The notes under the pieces were generated by a model. It did no database searches. It saw nothing but the letters and a program-made list of their open reading frames with translations, and had not been told where the DNA came from. Positions 6,197 through 10,067 of a stretch of 10,067 nucleotides of DNA are shown in pieces (positions within the stretch are counted from its first letter, which is position 1; each line of letters opens with the position of its first letter). Origin of the DNA: an uncultured Bacteroidia bacterium (GTDB lineage: Bacteria; Bacteroidota; Bacteroidia; Bacteroidales; UBA932); assembly GCA_902795785.1 (NCBI GenBank), contig CADBMK010000178.1, forward strand, positions 1-10,067, in the 5' to 3' direction. The position numbers and the translations under genes were made by a program.

Positions 6197-6222
6197 AAAT
6201 TGTTAAATATAAAATATTTGCC

Positions 6223-8181
6223 CTACGCAAGCTCTGCCTTTACGGCATCCTTGAACTTGGCAACAAATTCATCTAACGGCATTGAACCCTTGTCCACGCC
6301 CTCTCTTCGAACGGAGACAAGATTCTCTGCAACTTCTTTTTCACCAACAATAACAAGAACCGGAACTCTCAGCAAAGCAGTCTCACGGACTCTCTTTCCA
6401 AGGGTTTCATTTCTGTCGTCAATTGAAGCGCGAATATCGGAATTTTTAAGGACATCGCAAACTTTTTTTGCATAATCAGCGTATTTTTCGCTGACTGGCA
6501 ATACTTTAACCTGATCTGGAGAGAGCCAGAGAGGGAGATGTCCTGCAGTGTGTTCAAGGAGCACAGCGGTGAATCTTTCGAGAGATCCGAACGGTGCCCT
6601 GTGGATCATAACCGGACGTTTCTTAGAACCGTCGGCATCAGTATATTCAAGCTGGAAGCGCTCAGGAAGGTTGTAATCCACCTGAATTGTTCCGAGCTGC
6701 CACTTTCTTCCGATAGCATCCTTCACCATGAAGTCAAGCTTAGGGCCATAGAATGCAGCCTCGCCGTACTCGACAACGGTGTTGAGTCCCTTTGCCTTGG
6801 CTGCGTCGATGATTCCCTGCTCAGCCTTAGCCCAGTTCTCATCGCTACCGATATACTTCTCCTTGTGCTTAGGATCACGGAGAGATACCTGTGCAAGATA
6901 CTTATCAAAGTTAAGTGTCTTGAACACATAGAGGATAAGGTCGATAACCTTCTCGAACTCTTCCTGGATCTGGTCAGCGCGGCAGAAAAGATGGGCGTCA
7001 TCCTGGGTGAAGCTTCTTACACGGGTAAGTCCGTGAAGCTCACCGCTCTGCTCATAACGGTACACGGTACCGAACTCTGCAATACGAAGCGGAAGATCCC
7101 TGTATGACCTTGGTGATGAACGGAAAATCTCGCAGTGGTGAGGACAGTTCATTGGCTTGAGCATGTACTCCTCGCCTTCCTGCGGAGTATGGATTGGCTG
7201 GAATGAATCCTTGCCGTATTTAGCATAGTGACCAGATGTTACATAGAGGTCCTTGCTTCCGATGTGAGGAGTAACAACCTGTACATAACCGTACTGAGCC
7301 TGCTTCTTGCGGAGGAAGTCCTCCATAAGATATCTCATGACTGAACCTCTAGGAAGCCAGAGAGGAAGACCAAGACCTACGCGTGATGAGAAGGTGAAGA
7401 GTTCCATCTCCTTACCGATCTTTCTGTGGTCACGCTTCTTTGCCTCTTCGAGAACCTGGAGGTACTCGTCGAGCATTGACTTCTTAGGGAATGTAATACC
7501 GTAGATACGGGTAAGCTGCTGACGCTTCTCATCACCTCTCCAGTATGCACCGGCGATTGATGTAAGTTTCACAGCCTTGATGAGTTCGGTATTCATAAGG
7601 TGAGGTCCACGGCAAAGATCCGTGAAATTACCGTTCTCATAATATGTAATTGTACCGTCGGCAAGCTCGCCGATGAGTTCCACCTTATACTGGTCACCCT
7701 TCTTTGTAAAGTAATCAAGGGCTTCAGCCTTAGATACATCTATTCTCTTGAATGTCTCTTTTGTCTTTGCAAGCTCGAGCATCTTCTTCTCGATCTTTGC
7801 AAGGTCGGCATCTGAAATCTGCTGGCCATTAAGGTCAACGTCATAATAGAAACCGTTCTCGATTGCCGGTCCGATACCGAACTTTACTCCAGGATAAAGG
7901 GCCTCGAGAGCTTCGGCCATAAGATGTGATGATGAGTGCCAGAACACCTTCTTGCCATCTTCATCATCCCACTTGAGAAGATTGATAGAGCAGTCCTCGG
8001 TAATAGGGCGGGTAAGGTCATAGGTTACTCCCTTGCCAATAGTTGTATCTGATGCAGGTTTAACTGAAACTGCGAGAACCTCTGCGGCGAGTCTCGGACT
8101 GATACCCATAGCTATCTCATAGCCTGTGATTCCGCTTTCAAACGGCTTTACACTGCCGTCGGGAAAAGTAATGTTAATCAT
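6223..8181 (-). CDS. thrS: Threonyl-tRNA synthetase
   Basis: Class II synthetase that charges tRNA-Thr and hydrolyses mischarged Ser-tRNA-Thr. All domains are present in 652 aa: TGS (about 1-62); the editing domain with HSSSH (H82, H86) and CRGPH (C190, H194); the catalytic core (about 250-540) with motif 2 TRVRSFTQDDAH and motif 3 HRAPFGSLER; and the anticodon-binding domain (about 550-650) with DDRNETLGKR. Expected zinc ligands are present at C346, H397 and H527. Length is typical. The start is ATG 8181 (MINITFPDGS) with an A/T-rich leader and no SD or obvious T-box. It heads the thrS-infC-rpmI-rplT-lepB cluster, and its promoter is probably in the 120-bp divergent gap. No leader resembling the tRNA-like E. 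coli thrS operator was recognised. Confidence 0.98.
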   Translation of the reverse strand: MINITFPDGSVKPFESGITGYEIAMGISPRLAAEVLAVSVKPASDTTIGKGVTYDLTRPITEDCSINLLKWDDEDGKKVFWHSSSHLMAEALEALYPGVKFGIGPAIENGFYYDVDLNGQQISDADLAKIEKKMLELAKTKETFKRIDVSKAEALDYFTKKGDQYKVELIGELADGTITYYENGNFTDLCRGPHLMNTELIKAVKLTSIAGAYWRGDEKRQQLTRIYGITFPKKSMLDEYLQVLEEAKKRDHRKIGKEMELFTFSSRVGLGLPLWLPRGSVMRYLMEDFLRKKQAQYGYVQVVTPHIGSKDLYVTSGHYAKYGKDSFQPIHTPQEGEEYMLKPMNCPHHCEIFRSSPRSYRDLPLRIAEFGTVYRYEQSGELHGLTRVRSFTQDDAHLFCRADQIQEEFEKVIDLILYVFKTLNFDKYLAQVSLRDPKHKEKYIGSDENWAKAEQGIIDAAKAKGLNTVVEYGEAAFYGPKLDFMVKDAIGRKWQLGTIQVDYNLPERFQLEYTDADGSKKRPVMIHRAPFGSLERFTAVLLEHTAGHLPLWLSPDQVKVLPVSEKYADYAKKVCDVLKNSDIRASIDDRNETLGKRVRETALLRVPVLVIVGEKEVAENLVSVRREGVDKGSMPLDEFVAKFKDAVKAELA

Positions 8182-8268
8182 TATCTTAAAAACTTATTTA
8201 ATTTGGACTGACCAGTATTTACTAACCAAGTACTTAAACAGAGCCAGCCATATTGTATTCAAAGCTTA

Positions 8269-8276
8269 CAAAGGTA
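8269..8276 (-). promoter_or_regulatory. Candidate -7 element for thrS
   Basis: The minus strand reads TACCTTTG, an exact fit to TAnnTTTG, 87 nt before the thrS ATG, predicting a leader of about 80 nt. No TTTG stands at the expected -33 distance (about 8296-8301), so support rests on the -7 box and its position in a divergent intergenic region. Confidence 0.45.
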
Positions 8277-8288
8277 CTAAAAAATTCA

Positions 8289-8296
8289 TATATTTG
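8289..8296 (+). promoter_or_regulatory. Candidate -7 element for the DUF4199-glycosyltransferase pair
   Basis: TATATTTG matches TAnnTTTG exactly and ends only 5 bases before the ATG at 8302. Transcription from it would start at or next to the start codon, giving a leaderless or nearly leaderless mRNA. The -33 region has no good TTTG. It lies 12 bases from the oppositely directed candidate for thrS, so the two sites would compete for polymerase if both are used. Confidence 0.4.
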
Positions 8297-8301
8297 TCCC
8301 T

Positions 8302-8844
8302 ATGAAAGAGACAATCAGTAATAGTACCCAATGGAATAACGCGGCAAAAGCAGGACTTGTCCTCGGCGGCACAGTCATCGTCTATTCATTCGCCACACTG
8401 TTGCTCTCGAAGGTTCACGGCTCAGCCATAGTTTTGATTCTCATGCGGCTGTTGAACTACATTCTCTGGTTCGCCAAACTGGTTGGCTGTTTCCTTCTCA
8501 TGAAGTATTTCATCAGAAAACAGAGCAGGACCTACAGCGGCGTGGACACACGCACCAGCTTCAGCTACGGACTCAAGATTGCACTTTGCTCCGCCCTCAT
8601 CTGCGCTGCATACACCCTTTGGAGCGTCACGCAGATTGACGCGGAAGGGCTTACCATGCTTTTCAACGAGGCGATTTCAGAAAACCAGGTAGACAATAAC
8701 ACAAAGGCTGCGATAGAAAAACTCATCAACAACGCACCTGTTCTTTTCACAGTTGCCCAGTTTATCTACTGCTTCCTCTGCGGATTGATAATTACATCAA
8801 TAATTACACGCACAACGCCAACTGAAGATATTGACAATCAATAA
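8302..8844 (+). CDS. DUF4199-type four-helix membrane protein
   Basis: A 180-aa integral membrane protein of unknown function. Hydrophobic segments lie at about 17-35, 42-69 (long, followed by KYFIRKQSR), 89-109 and 147-168, with a polar loop (111-146) between the last two and a short polar C-terminus (TTPTEDIDNQ). The layout N-tail, TM1-TM2, basic loop with SYG, TM3, acidic loop, TM4 is that of DUF4199 proteins, common in Bacteroidota. No catalytic motif is visible. Its TAA overlaps the ATG of the glycosyltransferase by one base (TAATG), indicating translational coupling and probably a shared function at the membrane. In Bacteroidota DUF4199 genes often precede such transferases. The start is the only reasonable ATG; no SD. 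Family assignment is by topology and context, so moderate. Confidence 0.85.
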   Translation: MKETISNSTQWNNAAKAGLVLGGTVIVYSFATLLLSKVHGSAIVLILMRLLNYILWFAKLVGCFLLMKYFIRKQSRTYSGVDTRTSFSYGLKIALCSALICAAYTLWSVTQIDAEGLTMLFNEAISENQVDNNTKAAIEKLINNAPVLFTVAQFIYCFLCGLIITSIITRTTPTEDIDNQ

Positions 8845-9797
8845 TGAAAGACGTATCAATCATAATTCCATTCCTGAATGAGGCAGAGTCAATCCCTGAA
8901 CTCATAGAATGGATTGAAAAAGTTGTTAAGAATCAGGGCTGGAGCCACGAGATTATAATGGTGGATGACGGCAGCACCGACGACTCCTGGAAGATAGTCA
9001 CCGACCTGGCAAAGGAGAACGATGCCATCCACGGCATCCGTTTCAGAAGAAACTACGGCAAATCCGCCGCCCTGTTCTGCGGTTTCGAGAAGGCTGTAGG
9101 CAAGGTCGTATTCACCATGGATGCAGACCTTCAGGACTCTCCTGATGAGCTTCCTGAGATGTACCGTATGGTTACGGAAGAAGACTGGGACATCGTCTCA
9201 GGCTGGAAGCAGCATCGTCAGGACAACAGATTGACCAAAAACATACCGTCTAAAATTTACAACGCTGCAGCAAGGGCCATCACCGGTATCAAACTACACG
9301 ACATGAACTGCGGACTCAAGGCATATAAGAACGAGGTCGTAAAGAACGTGGAAGTGTACGGAGAGATGCACAGATACATCCCATTCCTTGCAAAGAACGC
9401 AGGCTTCTCAAGAATCACAGAAAAGCCGGTTCATCACCAGAAGAGAAAGTACGGAGTCAGCAAGTTCGGAATCGAGAGATTCGTCAACGGCTTCCTTGAC
9501 CTGGTATCACTCTGGTTCCTCAGCCGGTTCTCTAAGAAGCCTATGCACTTCTTCGGCTTCACCGGTCTGATGATGTTCCTTGTGGGCCTAGTCATGACCA
9601 TCTGGATCATAGCCGACAAGCTCAGTCGCCAGGCTCAGGATCTGCCATTCCGGCCGGCCACCGACCAGCCCCTCTTCTATCTGGCCCTGTGCGCGGTAGT
9701 AATAGGAGTAATGCTCTTCCTGGCAGGTTTCATCTGCGAGCTAGTCTCGCGAAACTCTACGGAACGCAACAAATACAACATCAAGGAAACCCTCTAG
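8844..9797 (+). CDS. Membrane-anchored family 2 glycosyltransferase (DPM1/ArnC-like)
   Basis: Transfers a sugar from a nucleotide sugar, probably to a polyprenyl phosphate carrier at the cytoplasmic face of the inner membrane. The 317-aa protein has a GT-A domain (1-225): VSIIIPFLNEAESIPEL at 4-20, MVDDGSTDDSW at 39-49, the DxD metal/nucleotide site TMDADLQDSPDELP at 91-104, MNCGLKAY at 154-161 and the HHQKRKYGVSKFG motif at 197-209 typical of polyprenyl-phosphate glycosyltransferases. Two C-terminal membrane helices follow (about 237-257 and 277-301), then a short basic tail. Donor and acceptor cannot be read from sequence; dolichyl-phosphate-mannose-synthase-like or undecaprenyl-phosphate transfer is the family expectation. 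It overlaps the DUF4199 gene by one base and ends within a strong terminator, so the two form a bicistronic unit. Confidence 0.94.
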   Translation: MKDVSIIIPFLNEAESIPELIEWIEKVVKNQGWSHEIIMVDDGSTDDSWKIVTDLAKENDAIHGIRFRRNYGKSAALFCGFEKAVGKVVFTMDADLQDSPDELPEMYRMVTEEDWDIVSGWKQHRQDNRLTKNIPSKIYNAAARAITGIKLHDMNCGLKAYKNEVVKNVEVYGEMHRYIPFLAKNAGFSRITEKPVHHQKRKYGVSKFGIERFVNGFLDLVSLWFLSRFSKKPMHFFGFTGLMMFLVGLVMTIWIIADKLSRQAQDLPFRPATDQPLFYLALCAVVIGVMLFLAGFICELVSRNSTERNKYNIKETL

Positions 9798-9811
9798 GTT
9801 TCCTTTTTTTT
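9783..9811 (+). terminator. Rho-independent terminator embedding the glycosyltransferase stop codon
   Basis: Nine base pairs (9783-9791 with 9797-9805; AAGGAAACC and GGTTTCCTT) enclose a 5-nt loop and run into eight Ts (9804-9811). The TAG stop (9795-9797) spans the loop and first base of the right arm, so the hairpin includes the last codons of the gene. Confidence 0.9.
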
Positions 9812-9849
9812 GCCCCTCACTCTCTTCACGCGCCATCCGTTTCCCTCCC

Positions 9850-9916
9850 GCGTCTCTCCCGTGCCACCTTGAGTCTCTCCCGTACCCCCTTGAGTCTCTC
9901 CCGTGCCCCTTCGAGT
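9850..9916 (+). repeat. 21-bp tandem repeat, about 3.2 copies
   Basis: Units at 9850-9870, 9871-9891 and 9892-9912 share the core GTCTCTCCCGT, followed by a C-rich stretch and TT; a fourth partial unit starts GAGT at 9913. The copies differ at a few positions (gcg/gag starts, gtgccac/gtacccc). The surrounding 9812-9912 is also very pyrimidine-rich. On the minus strand the 21-bp unit is in phase with a 33-codon ORF (ATG 9927-9925, TGA 9828-9826) reading GARERLK, GVRERLK, VARERRG. It lies just after the terminator, so it is not needed for the plus-strand operon. Confidence 0.8.
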
Positions 9917-10067
9917 GGACTCAACATTTGTCTCACCGTTTAATCATCCCCTAATCTGGGCCAACGCCTGTTTTTGAAAACATCATTCTCGTCAAATGGC
10001 CCCACACGAGGCTGAGAGCCATCTTTCGAAGAATGACTTCGCCCGCGGAAGGGGGATATTCTTCTAA
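9917..10067. other. Unassigned sequence at the window edge with a small hairpin
   Basis: No convincing gene is seen on either strand. A 5-bp stem with a 5-nt loop lies at 10027-10041 (CGAAG-aatga-CTTCG), and GAAGAAT (10028-10034) is repeated inverted as ATTCTTC (10058-10064), so two folds are possible. Short open frames cross it on the minus strand and run off the edge, but none resembles a protein family I recognise. It could be the 3' end of a convergent gene, a noncoding RNA or plain spacer. Confidence 0.35.

Noticed and set aside
6204..6211. TATATTTA on the minus strand as an internal infC promoter
   Set aside because: Last base mismatched, a TTG only 16 nt upstream, and the predicted start would fall on the SD; too weak to list.
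6538..7107. 189-codon plus-strand ORF opposite thrS
   Set aside because: It lies wholly antisense to the catalytic core of a clearly coding thrS; its openness follows from thrS codon use and it shows no family motif.
8182..8268. T-box or tRNA-like operator in the thrS leader
   Set aside because: The roughly 80-nt leader is AT-rich with no T-box core motif, no terminator/antiterminator pair and no clear anticodon-arm mimic.
9850..9916. CRISPR array
   Set aside because: The units are directly adjacent 21-mers with no unique spacers, so this is a simple tandem repeat.
9923..9930. AACATTTG on the plus strand as a promoter -7 box
   Set aside because: First base mismatched, no -33 element in the pyrimidine-rich sequence upstream, and no gene downstream in the window.
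9689..9943. 84-codon plus-strand ORF running through the tandem repeat
   Set aside because: It starts inside the glycosyltransferase in another frame and crosses the terminator; its Ser/Leu/Arg/Pro repeats simply translate the 21-bp repeat.

Overview
The window comes from the chromosome of a Bacteroidota bacterium, most likely order Bacteroidales. Three things support this: the gene order thrS-infC-rpmI-rplT beside lepB and rpmB-rpmG-DUF4295-ftsY-pheT; mostly AT-rich leaders without Shine-Dalgarno (SD) sequences; and promoter -7 elements of the Bacteroidales type (TAnnTTTG). No finer placement is possible by eye. It is a core housekeeping region. I see no insertion sequence, CRISPR array, tRNA, rRNA, prophage or defence system.

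From about 8.2 kb down to 1, everything reads on the minus strand, in two or three transcription units. The first is thrS (8181-6223), infC (6182-5556), rpmI (5509-5315), rplT (5235-4891) and lepB (4883-3519). The second is rpmB (3462-3220), rpmG (3206-3018) and a 52-aa DUF4295 protein (3002-2844). It has its own promoter inside the 3' end of lepB and ends at a 13-bp terminator hairpin (2826-2787). The third is ftsY (2725-1793) and pheT (1775 to beyond base 1), started by a promoter just behind that terminator. These genes supply tRNA charging (ThrRS, PheRS beta), initiation (IF-3), large-subunit proteins (bL35, bL20, bL28, bL33) and membrane targeting and processing of exported proteins (FtsY, signal peptidase I).

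On the plus strand, divergent from thrS, a one-base-overlapping pair encodes a four-helix membrane protein of DUF4199 type (8302-8844) and a membrane-anchored family 2 glycosyltransferase (8844-9797). Its stop codon lies in the loop and stem of a Rho-independent terminator. The last 256 bases have no convincing gene. They hold a 21-bp tandem repeat whose minus strand reads as an Arg/Glu-rich heptad repeat, followed by unexplained sequence with a small hairpin.

The most interesting signals are translational. infC has no usual start codon in its open frame; it appears to start at ATC, 8 nt after a perfect AGGAGG, which is exceptional in a phylum that rarely uses SD sequences. Three hairpins follow within its first 85 bases. 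The DUF4295 gene also has a clear SD. The rpmI-rplT gap holds a two-stem structure that could be a bL20 operator.
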